Part shown: piece by piece, positions 50,802 to 57,898 of the stretch
How the letters are laid out: each line of letters begins with the position of its first letter
How positions within the stretch are numbered: the first letter of the stretch is position 1
Source: JBMOKT01 sp049323895
Lineage (GTDB): Bacteria > Bacillota > Peptococcia > Peptococcales > BICA1-8
Length of the DNA: 64,000 nucleotides
Assembly: GCA_049323895.1 (NCBI GenBank)
Contig: JBMOKT010000013.1
Span: 1 to 64,000, forward strand
Direction: 5' to 3'
The notes under the pieces: model-generated
The model's database searches: none
Told to the model about the DNA's origin: nothing
The model's input: only the letters and a program-made list of their open reading frames with translations
Translations under genes and position numbers: made by a program

Positions 50802-52031
50802 ATGATGAGAAAACCTGAATTATTAGCACCGGCAGGAAATCTGGAAAAATTAAAGTTTGCTATCCTTTACGGAGCAGATGCTGTCTATTTGGGGGGGAAA
50901 AACTTTGGGCTCCGGGCTTTTGCAGGTAATTTTGATCTGGATGAAATTAGGGAAGGGATTGAGTTTGCCCACCAAAGGGGGGCAAAGGTTTACGTAACTA
51001 TAAATATTTTCCCCCATAATGAAGATTTGCATGGTTTGCCCCAGTACATAAAAGACCTGGTCCAAATAGGGGCAGATGCAGTGATTTGTTCCGATCCCGG
51101 AGTAATAAAAATTGTTAAGGAAACAGCTCCCCAACTGCCCCTTCATTTAAGTACACAGGCTAATAATGTTAACTGGGCAAGTGCCCTATTTTGGTATGAA
51201 CAAGGTATTGAAAGGATTGTCCTGGCCAGGGAGCTTTCTTTGCAGGACATAAAGGAAATAAAGAAAAAAGTACCGGTAGAAATAGAAACCTTTATCCACG
51301 GTGCTATGTGTATTTCTTACTCCGGCAGATGCCTATTAAGCAATTATATGACCGACCGTGACGCCAACAGGGGGGAGTGCGCCCAGGCCTGCAGGTGGAA
51401 TTATAATTTGGTTGAGGAGAAAAGACCTGGTGAATATTATCCGGTTATCGAAGATGAAAGGGGAACCTACATCTTTAATTCCCAGGATTTATGTCTCTTG
51501 GAGAAAATGGACAGGTTGATAGACGGGGGTATTGACAGCTTTAAAATCGAGGGCAGGATGAAAAGCCTTTATTATGTTGCTACAGTAGTAAGAGCCTACC
51601 GTAAGGTAATTGACAGCTATTTTTCTGATGAGGAACAATTTCCAATGGATTATTGGCGGGATGAACTGGAAAAGGTCAGCCACCGTCCCTATACTACAGG
51701 TTTCTATTTTGGCAGACCCAATGACAGCGGGGCAACAATGGAGAGCTCGGGATATATAAGACCCTATACCTTTACAGGTGTTGTTTTGGATTATGATGAC
51801 AATAAGGGCATAGCTACTATCGAACAACGAAATCGTTTTAAAGTAGGAGATATGGTAGAATTCTTCGGACCCCAGGGCAATGATTTTGCACAGCAGATAA
51901 CCCAAATAATTGATGATGAGGGGGATCCTGTGGCTGCTGCCCCTCATCCCCGGCAGATTGTACGGATACCCGTAGCCCAGAAGGTTTATCCATATGACCT
52001 CATGCGCAGGGAAAAGTTAGATGAAGAATGA
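50802..52031 (+). CDS. trhP: U32 family tRNA 5-hydroxyuridine synthase (TrhP/YrrO-like)
   Basis: The 409-residue U32 protein begins MMRKPELLAPAGNLEKL and has the family signature ETFIHGAMCISYSGRC and cysteines of the Fe-S type (CAQACRW). TrhP and YrrNO hydroxylate U34 in a prephenate-dependent reaction. Bacillus has two adjacent genes, yrrN and yrrO, whereas only one is present here, with the C-terminal beta-barrel (about 330-400), so it probably acts alone like E. coli TrhP. ATG 50802 is five bases after AGGTGA, which overlaps the trmR end. Confidence 0.88.
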   Translation: MMRKPELLAPAGNLEKLKFAILYGADAVYLGGKNFGLRAFAGNFDLDEIREGIEFAHQRGAKVYVTINIFPHNEDLHGLPQYIKDLVQIGADAVICSDPGVIKIVKETAPQLPLHLSTQANNVNWASALFWYEQGIERIVLARELSLQDIKEIKKKVPVEIETFIHGAMCISYSGRCLLSNYMTDRDANRGECAQACRWNYNLVEEKRPGEYYPVIEDERGTYIFNSQDLCLLEKMDRLIDGGIDSFKIEGRMKSLYYVATVVRAYRKVIDSYFSDEEQFPMDYWRDELEKVSHRPYTTGFYFGRPNDSGATMESSGYIRPYTFTGVVLDYDDNKGIATIEQRNRFKVGDMVEFFGPQGNDFAQQITQIIDDEGDPVAAAPHPRQIVRIPVAQKVYPYDLMRREKLDEE

Positions 52032-52227
52032 TTTAGTTATTAAAGTTAAGCTTAAAGCTGAGGATATTAACTTTTTTACTAAAATATTTGAGGGGTATGA
52101 TGGGCTGGCCGTTGTCACTACTATCGATGGCAGAGCGGGACTATTGCAATTAACAGTTACCCCCCAGACCAAAATGGATGTGTTAGAAATACTTCGAAAT
52201 TTTCCCAGCGAAATAATATTTCAATAG
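52021..52227 (+). CDS. DUF4911 small protein
   Basis: The 68-residue protein overlaps the U32 gene by 11 bases, so translation is coupled. It has an alternating beta/helix pattern with KLKAEDINFFTKIFEGYDG and a second half, GLLQLTVTPQ, matching DUF4911. It is common next to U32 genes in Clostridia, with unknown function, possibly a small RNA- or protein-binding partner. Confidence 0.75.
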   Translation: MKNDLVIKVKLKAEDINFFTKIFEGYDGLAVVTTIDGRAGLLQLTVTPQTKMDVLEILRNFPSEIIFQ

Positions 52228-52306
52228 ATTGGGATATTTTGTTTAAAAAAATCTTCTGGAGTGTATATTATTTAAGAAATATTTTATTAGATTGGGAGGT
52301 TTTATT

Positions 52307-52468
52307 ATGGAAAAATGGGTTTGTACAGTATGCGGATATGTTTACGATCCGGAAATAGGTGATCCGGAAAACGGCGTTGAGCCAGGAACAGCCTTTGTGG
52401 ATATCGATGAAGACTGGGTTTGCCCCGATTGCGGTGTAGGTAAAGATATGTTTGAAAAGGAAGAATAA
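52307..52468 (+). CDS. Rubredoxin
   Basis: A short gene of 53 codons, starting ATG behind GGGAGG, encodes a classic rubredoxin: CTVCGYVYDPE (Cys6, Cys9) and VCPDCGVGKD (Cys39, Cys42) supply the four sulfur ligands of one iron. Residue spacing and length match the family. Rubredoxins carry electrons to oxygen-detoxifying enzymes in anaerobes. The gene is flanked by its own terminator and appears monocistronic. Confidence 0.96.
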   Translation: MEKWVCTVCGYVYDPEIGDPENGVEPGTAFVDIDEDWVCPDCGVGKDMFEKEE

Positions 52469-52496
52469 ACCCCCACTTGTTGGGGGTCTTTTTGTT
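52467..52496 (+). terminator. Terminator after rubredoxin
   Basis: ACCCCCA and TGGGGGT pair around a CTTGT loop and end in CTTTTTG. Confidence 0.85.
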
Positions 52497-52553
52497 TACA
52501 AAACAAATAAAAAGGTAAACCTATATTTAGTTAACTAAGACAAATGAGGCTAA

Positions 52554-54221
52554 ATGATGGAGAGAAGATTAACAGCTATTACAATAATATTTAGTATCCT
52601 ATTGGTGGGAATCACAGGGAAGGCATTTTATGAACAAGTTATTAAAGGTCCCAATTATGCTTCAGCTTCCTTAGAAATGAGGACCAGGCAATTTTCCGCT
52701 GAGGAGTATCAAAGAGGGGAGATTCTGGACAGAAACGGTATTTCCCTTACTGATGCAGCATATAGACCAACTTTAATAATTTTCCCGACACTGGTAAAGG
52801 ATGCCCAAACTTTAGCAGGAAGGCTTAATAGTACAATTGAAGGATTAAATATAAGCAGTGAAAAAATAAAACCCGTTCGCAGGAAAGGTACAACTATCTA
52901 TCCGGAACCAATAGTTATCAGGCTTGATGAGGACAGCCCTGTTTTAAGCGATATCCTAAGATGGAAGGAGCCTGGTGTCACTGTACTGCCCTATAAGGGG
53001 AGATACGGTTCCAATTCCCTTGCCGTCCATTTAATAGGTTATATGGGTTTTGCAGAAAAGGGTATAAAACCCCAGGGGATGACAGGTCTTGAAGCGCGTT
53101 TTGACTATTTGCTCAAGGGAAGCAGGGCAGAAAAAGTTATTACACCTATCACAGATGCCAGAAATAATATCCTGCCCGGTCTGGGATACCGGATTATAGA
53201 CTTAGGACAAGACCAAAAACGCAATGACTTAGTCCTGACAATAGACAGCAGGATTCAAAAAATTACTGAAGAAGTGATGGGTGAGCAGCAGATAACCAAG
53301 GGCGGGGTTGTGGTTTTGGATATTGAAACCGGCAAAATTTTGGCCGCGGCAACCAAACCTGTTTTTGATCAGAATAATCTAGGCAAGACTATGGGTTTTA
53401 AAGATAATCAATTGGAAAGAATTATTGATTACAAGGTGTACCCCGGTTCTATTTTTAAAGTTATCACCGCTGCCGCTGCTTTAGAAGAGGGCATAGTAAG
53501 CCCCGATAGCAAATTCTTCTGTGCAGGTTCATCTCCCGATTTTAAGGTTAAATGTCCCCGCCCCCATGGTGAAATAACCTTTCTTCAAGCCATGGAGCAA
53601 TCATGCAATATAACTTTTGTCCAAGTAGGACTTCAATTAGGCAGGGAAAAACTTGAACATTATATTATTGATAAATTTGGATTTTATCCCATACCCTCCA
53701 AAGCCTTAGATTCCCGGGAAGCTATTGCACACGGAATTATCGGACAGGTTATCTTTGAGGCCAGCCCCTTGGAGATCGCCAATATGCTGGCAACTATAGC
53801 CCGGGATGGTTACCACCAAAAAATTGACAATCCCTGGCAAACCCGGCTGATTCAGGGAGTTAGAAAGCAGGGTGCAGTTGAAGGGCGTGGGGAAATACCT
53901 AGATATGAAAGAATATATAGCAAAGAGACAGCCCGGATATTAAAAGATCTTTTAACTGCTACAAACTTGCAGGGATCGGGTAGAAGGGCGTGGATTGATG
54001 GGGCTGGCTCAGCTGGAAAGACCGGTACTCCTCAGGTTAATGGGCTGGGAGATTATATGGCGTGGTATGCTGGCTATGCTCCTCTAGATAATCCTAAATA
54101 TGCGGTTGCCGTGTTAATTGAGGAAATAGAAGGTTTAGAAAAAGCCGACCTCCAGGGTGGACGTTATGCAGCTCCGGTTTTTAAAGAAATAATAGAGAGA
54201 ACCTTAAAGCTGGATTTTTAA
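52554..54221 (+). CDS. Class B penicillin-binding protein
   Basis: The 555-residue protein has an N-terminal membrane helix (about 6-26), a dimerisation domain with RGEILDRNG, and a transpeptidase domain with all three motifs: SxxK in YPGSIFKV (Ser about 298), SCN (about 350) and KTG in GKTGTPQ (about 488). It cross-links peptidoglycan outside the membrane. It is shorter than FtsI/SpoVD and lacks PASTA repeats, and looks like the PbpI/PBP2-type proteins of Clostridia. Its place near sigK might suggest a sporulation role, but that is speculative. Confidence 0.92.
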   Translation: MMERRLTAITIIFSILLVGITGKAFYEQVIKGPNYASASLEMRTRQFSAEEYQRGEILDRNGISLTDAAYRPTLIIFPTLVKDAQTLAGRLNSTIEGLNISSEKIKPVRRKGTTIYPEPIVIRLDEDSPVLSDILRWKEPGVTVLPYKGRYGSNSLAVHLIGYMGFAEKGIKPQGMTGLEARFDYLLKGSRAEKVITPITDARNNILPGLGYRIIDLGQDQKRNDLVLTIDSRIQKITEEVMGEQQITKGGVVVLDIETGKILAAATKPVFDQNNLGKTMGFKDNQLERIIDYKVYPGSIFKVITAAAALEEGIVSPDSKFFCAGSSPDFKVKCPRPHGEITFLQAMEQSCNITFVQVGLQLGREKLEHYIIDKFGFYPIPSKALDSREAIAHGIIGQVIFEASPLEIANMLATIARDGYHQKIDNPWQTRLIQGVRKQGAVEGRGEIPRYERIYSKETARILKDLLTATNLQGSGRRAWIDGAGSAGKTGTPQVNGLGDYMAWYAGYAPLDNPKYAVAVLIEEIEGLEKADLQGGRYAAPVFKEIIERTLKLDF

Positions 54222-54303
54222 CTTTACCCCCACCTCCTTGACAAAAAGTTAATTATGATTTATAAAATTCTTTGGTAGACATATTAGTGGAGGTGAAAAA
54301 AAC

Positions 54304-54522
54304 ATGCCTATTTATGATTATAAATGTGAAGGATGCGGCAAATTTCAGGTTACCCAAGGTATTAAAGAAAAACCGCTAGATGAATGCCCCCAATGCAAAA
54401 AACCGGTGCATAGGTTAATAGGTAAAAATGTAAATATTATTTTAAAAGGAACAGGTTTTTATTCTACTGATACCAAGACAGCCGTTCCAGCCGCTGAATC
54501 ACAAGATACTAAAGCAAGTTAA
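54304..54522 (+). CDS. FmdB-like zinc ribbon protein
   Basis: The 72-residue protein has two CxxC pairs, CEGCG (about 8-12) and CPQC (about 28-31), in an FmdB-type ribbon starting MPIYDYKC. FmdB family members are proposed regulators of C1 or amide metabolism but most are uncharacterised. Its C-terminal tail is Ala/Thr-rich and flexible. It stands alone behind GGAGGTG. Confidence 0.85.
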   Translation: MPIYDYKCEGCGKFQVTQGIKEKPLDECPQCKKPVHRLIGKNVNIILKGTGFYSTDTKTAVPAAESQDTKAS

Positions 54523-54642
54523 GCGTTGGAAAACAATTAAAGATAATTAAAAATTGAAGAAAATTATCAGGACATGCACAATTTCCACTTCCCAACATAT
54601 GATTAACAATGAGTTAATTAAAAGCCGGAGGTGGATTTTTTT

Positions 54643-55350
54643 ATGTCGATGGATATTATCACCGCGTTTTCTGCCACCGTATTACGCCACATCTTGATGC
54701 TGATTTCCTACATTACTAACAATGCTTTTCCACAACCGTTATCAGAAGAAGATGAAGGTAAATATTTAGCCCTGCTGCAAAAAGGTGATGAAGAAGCAAG
54801 GAATGTTCTTATTAAACATAACCTAAGACTTGTTGCACATATTACTAAAAAATTCGATGGAACAAACGAAGATAATGATGATCTCATTTCTATAGGAACA
54901 ATTGGTTTAATTAAAGGAATAAATACCTTTGACCTCCAAAAAGGAACAAAATTAGCTACCTATGCCGCTCGCTGCATCGAGAATGAAATATTGATGCACC
55001 TGAGGGCAATTAAGAAAAACAGGGGAGAAGTTTCATTATATGATCCTATTGGAGTCGACAAGGAAGGTAATGAGATTACCTTGATCGATGTTCTAGGTAC
55101 AGAAAGGGATATCGTAGCAGACACTGTTGAAGCCTCTTTCGAATATGAGATGCTATTAGACCGAGTTAAGATCCTAACCAAGAGGGAGAAGAAAGTTCTG
55201 GAACTGCGTTTTGGCTTAATAAATGGTTTGCGCAAAACCCAAAGGGAAATTGCAAAAATGCTGGGTATTTCTCGATCCTATGTATCCAGGATTGAAAAAA
55301 GAGCAATTGAAAAATTAATTAAGGAAACCAACACAAAAAACAGCTTTTAA
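54643..55350 (+). CDS. sigK: Sporulation sigma factor SigK
   Basis: The 235-residue product starts with a hydrophobic pro-sequence (ITAFSATVLRHILMLISYIT, about 4-23), which in the family is removed by SpoIVFB, followed by region 2 (GTIGLIKGINTFD, KLATYAARCIENEI) and region 4 (KREKKVLELRFGL, ISRSYVSRIEKRA). It drives late mother-cell gene expression. The gene is continuous: no skin-type element splits it. I start at ATG 54643; a GTG 12 bases earlier overlaps the GGAGGTGG site. Confidence 0.95.
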   Translation: MSMDIITAFSATVLRHILMLISYITNNAFPQPLSEEDEGKYLALLQKGDEEARNVLIKHNLRLVAHITKKFDGTNEDNDDLISIGTIGLIKGINTFDLQKGTKLATYAARCIENEILMHLRAIKKNRGEVSLYDPIGVDKEGNEITLIDVLGTERDIVADTVEASFEYEMLLDRVKILTKREKKVLELRFGLINGLRKTQREIAKMLGISRSYVSRIEKRAIEKLIKETNTKNSF

Positions 55351-55427
55351 TTGATAAATTTTCCTTATGGCATTAAAAAAACACTTATGGTATAATTCCT
55401 TTAATTGCTAAATTTAGGGGGAGAACA

Positions 55428-55916
55428 TTGTTTCACCGACTAAAGCCCGATTATATGGTAAATTCCTTATGGGAGATACCTCTTAATGGATTAAAAGAAA
55501 ACAATATTAAAGGAATAATTATAGATTTGGATAATACACTGACTAATTGGAACTGCAGCAAAATCGAGGACCAAGTTTGCCAATGGTTAATCAATCTTTC
55601 CCAAGAGGGTTTTAAACTGTGTGTGGTATCCAATAACAGTAAAAAGCGAATCAATCATTCGCTGTCAAATTTACAAATCCCCTTTGTGCCCCATGCCTTT
55701 AAACCAGGGAAAAGGGCTTTCATTAAGGCTATGGCACTGCTGGATACTGATAACTCTACTACCGCCGTTATCGGTGACCAGCTTTTTACCGATATTTTGG
55801 GAGGGAAGCGCCTGGGGCTGTTCACTATATTAGTTACCCCCTTGGATAAAAGAGAGTTTATAGGAACCAAAATCATGCGCAAAGTGGAAAAGGTATTTTT
55901 AAGTCGATTTTTATAA
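55428..55916 (+). CDS. YqeG family HAD phosphatase
   Basis: The 162-residue HAD protein has motif I IIDLDNTLTNW (about 31-41), motif II VVSNNSKKR and motif III-IV AVIGDQLFTDILGGKRLG, the YqeG pattern. It begins with TTG 55428 behind GGGGGAG. In Bacillus yqeG precedes yqeH and aroE, but neither follows here; instead come a receiver protein, a MerR-like protein and aroK. The substrate is unknown, perhaps phosphatidylglycerophosphate-like by analogy with GEP4 homology. Confidence 0.85.
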   Translation: MFHRLKPDYMVNSLWEIPLNGLKENNIKGIIIDLDNTLTNWNCSKIEDQVCQWLINLSQEGFKLCVVSNNSKKRINHSLSNLQIPFVPHAFKPGKRAFIKAMALLDTDNSTTAVIGDQLFTDILGGKRLGLFTILVTPLDKREFIGTKIMRKVEKVFLSRFL

Positions 55917-56010
55917 AAAAATAATAACTTGCTTACAGTTTTCGAGTGAATATGACACACTATATCTAGTATACTTTAAAATGTAAACTGTTGGAGGGAG
56001 TCGAGATATA

Positions 56011-56403
56011 GTGATTAAAGTTTTATTAGCCGATGATTACCCGCTGATTAGGACAATCTTAAAAGAATTTTTTGCACTTAATTACCCTCAGATTGAAGTC
56101 GTCGGTGAAGCAAAAAATGGGGAAGAGGCAGTTAGACTGGCTAAGGAATTAAAACCCGACTATGTAATTACCGATGTTAAGATGCCTGTCATGGATGGCA
56201 TAACGGCGATGGGTTTAATCAAGCAATCTATGCCTGAGAGCAAAATTATCTGCTATACTGGTTACAGGCATGAAGTCCTTGAGCAAAAAGCTTTAGCTGC
56301 AGGTGCAGAGGCCTTCTTTTTAAAGCCTTTCGATTTACAGGATATTGCAGATGTACTTATCAATAAAATTAACGAAAGAACACCTCTGTCGAAAATTAAT
56401 TAA
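56011..56403 (+). CDS. Stand-alone response regulator receiver
   Basis: The 130-residue protein is only a receiver domain, with Asp8/Asp9 in LLADDY, phosphoacceptor Asp55 in VITDVKMP, Thr83 and Lys105 in FFLKPFD. There is no output domain and no histidine kinase gene beside it. Such single receivers act like CheY, Spo0F or PilG/PilH. It starts with GTG 56011 behind GGAGGGAG. It is 1.9 kb before pilB, so a link with pili is possible but unproven. Confidence 0.88.
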   Translation: MIKVLLADDYPLIRTILKEFFALNYPQIEVVGEAKNGEEAVRLAKELKPDYVITDVKMPVMDGITAMGLIKQSMPESKIICYTGYRHEVLEQKALAAGAEAFFLKPFDLQDIADVLINKINERTPLSKIN

Positions 56404-56450
56404 AAAGTAGAATAATGGTGAAATAAAATATTAAAAAAATAAAGGAATTT

Positions 56451-56496
56451 GCCTCCTTGTATGGAAAAATATTACAGATATTAAGAAAAAGGAGGC
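56451..56496 (+). promoter_or_regulatory. Inverted repeat that can hide a ribosome binding site
   Basis: GCCTCCTT (56451-56458) is the perfect complement of AAGGAGGC (56489-56496), which contains the ribosome binding site of the following gene. The 30-base loop between is AT-rich. Pairing would block translation, suggesting RNA-level control or a thermosensor-like switch. Confidence 0.6.
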
Positions 56497-56502
56497 TTTC
56501 TA

Positions 56503-56973
56503 ATGTCAGGTCGTTTAACAGTTCGACAAGTCAGTAATATACTTCAGGTGGAAGAAAGCACCCTGCGGTTTTGGGAAAAGGAGTTTGAGGAGTATTTAAA
56601 CCTGGACATCCAAAAAGGCCAAAGGAAAAGATATACACAACAACAGTTGGAAGTGCTTGCTAAGATCAGAGAACTGCTCCATACTGAACAGTATACTATC
56701 AAAGGTGCCAAGAGAAGGCTGGATCTTGATAATTCAATTGCCGACCCCTTGGGAGTGGAACATAATTTTAAAACCACTGTGGTGTTTATGTTGTCCTCTA
56801 TCATGAGAGAACTGCAAAAAACCCAAGAGGACAGCAGGAAACTTTCTCAACAACTGGAACTTTTGCGCAGGGAAAAAAATAGAATAGCTGCACAACTAGA
56901 AGAAGAACAGAACAAAGGTTTTCTTGACTTGCTTAAACAACGAATTGGTGCAAGGAGTTTGGCGGAAGAATAA
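56503..56973 (+). CDS. MerR-like helix-turn-helix regulator
   Basis: The 156-residue protein starts with a MerR-type winged helix (RLTVRQVSNILQVEESTLRFWEKEF, YTQQQLEVLAKI) over about 70 residues, then a linker and a C-terminal coiled coil (about 105-148) rich in Gln, Glu and Arg. No effector cysteines are present. The form resembles RacA- or YyaA-like HTH coiled-coil proteins that may bind DNA and another protein. Its ribosome binding site can be trapped in a hairpin. A terminator follows. Confidence 0.85.
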   Translation: MSGRLTVRQVSNILQVEESTLRFWEKEFEEYLNLDIQKGQRKRYTQQQLEVLAKIRELLHTEQYTIKGAKRRLDLDNSIADPLGVEHNFKTTVVFMLSSIMRELQKTQEDSRKLSQQLELLRREKNRIAAQLEEEQNKGFLDLLKQRIGARSLAEE

Positions 56974-57004
56974 AACTGCTGTTTTCAGCAGTTGTTATTT
57001 TTGC
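56972..57004 (+). terminator. Terminator after the MerR-like gene
   Basis: AACTGCTG and CAGCAGTT pair around TTTT, followed by GTTATTTTTG. Confidence 0.85.
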
Positions 57005-57139
57005 CCCATAAAGTGAGAAAGGGTGGGAAATACTGTTAAATCTTCTGATTTAAGGATATCTTATTTAATGGGATATTTTTTCAGTAACATGAGACAGAAA
57101 ACTTGTTATGACATAAGTAGTTAAAGGCAGGTGTAATAA

Positions 57140-57682
57140 TTGAAGGATAGTTCCAATATCATACTAATTGGTTTTATGGGAACAGGAAAAACTGCAGTGG
57201 GGAAACGTCTGGCCAGCATTCTAAATATGGAATTTTTTGATACCGATCAGGAAATTGAAAAGGTTACAGGTATGTCTATTGCTCGATTGTTTCAAAAACA
57301 CGGTGAAATAAGGTTTCGTTCAGAAGAAGCCATAATGATAAAAAAGCTCTCAGAAAAGAGAAATACCATTATTGCAACAGGAGGAGGTATTGTTCTTAAT
57401 ACCGAGAATATAGAAATTCTGCGAGATACAGGTTATATTATTTGTTTGACTGCTAAACCTGATGTTATATATGAAAGGGTCAAAAGACGAAACAATAGAC
57501 CGCTTTTAAAAAAAGGGGATACATATGCCAATATCCTAACCCTTCTGGAAGAAAGGGAAGAGTTCTATAAATGTGCCGATTTTTCAGTTGATACCTCTGA
57601 AATGGATTTTGAAGAGATAATCAGTGAAATTCTAAAGTTTATTACTGAAAAAAGGAAAAATAAGAAAATAAACAATCAATAA
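57140..57682 (+). CDS. aroK: Shikimate kinase
   Basis: The enzyme phosphorylates shikimate in aromatic amino acid synthesis. The 180 residues show Walker A GFMGTGKTAVG (about 11-21), the substrate Asp in FFDTDQEIE, RFRSEEA and ATGGGIVL, and an arginine-rich lid. It starts with TTG 57140 behind GGCAGGTG. It is isolated from other aro genes in this window and followed by a terminator. Confidence 0.95.
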   Translation: MKDSSNIILIGFMGTGKTAVGKRLASILNMEFFDTDQEIEKVTGMSIARLFQKHGEIRFRSEEAIMIKKLSEKRNTIIATGGGIVLNTENIEILRDTGYIICLTAKPDVIYERVKRRNNRPLLKKGDTYANILTLLEEREEFYKCADFSVDTSEMDFEEIISEILKFITEKRKNKKINNQ

Positions 57683-57683
57683 A

Positions 57684-57710
57684 AATACCGAACGCTTCGG
57701 TATTTTTTTC
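57684..57710 (+). terminator. Terminator after aroK
   Basis: AATACCGAA and TTCGGTATT are perfect complements around CGC, followed by a T-run. Confidence 0.9.
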
Positions 57711-57738
57711 ATCCTAAATAAACATGCATTTTGACCCT

Positions 57739-57764
57739 GTCATCGCGAGTCACGAAGCGATCTC
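57739..57764. repeat. REP-like palindromic repeat
   Basis: GTCATCGCGAGTCACGAAGC, continuing GATCTC, resembles the widely scattered bacterial GTCATTGCGAG...GAAGCAATCTC repeat family. ATCGC and GCGAT form its stem. It lies in the 216-base gap between aroK and pilB, where I see no gene. Confidence 0.55.
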
Positions 57765-57898
57765 ACCGATAATACAGCTAGGTTGAATGTACCCTTTGAG
57801 CATTCATCCCTAAATATTTACTTTAGTTTAACGGATAAGCAGGAAAAATGACATTTTTTCTTGAAATATATCATATTTTCTACTTAAAGGTGGTTAAT

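Noticed and set aside
54643..55350. A skin-like element or frameshift in sigK
   Set aside because: The frame is continuous from pro-sequence to region 4.
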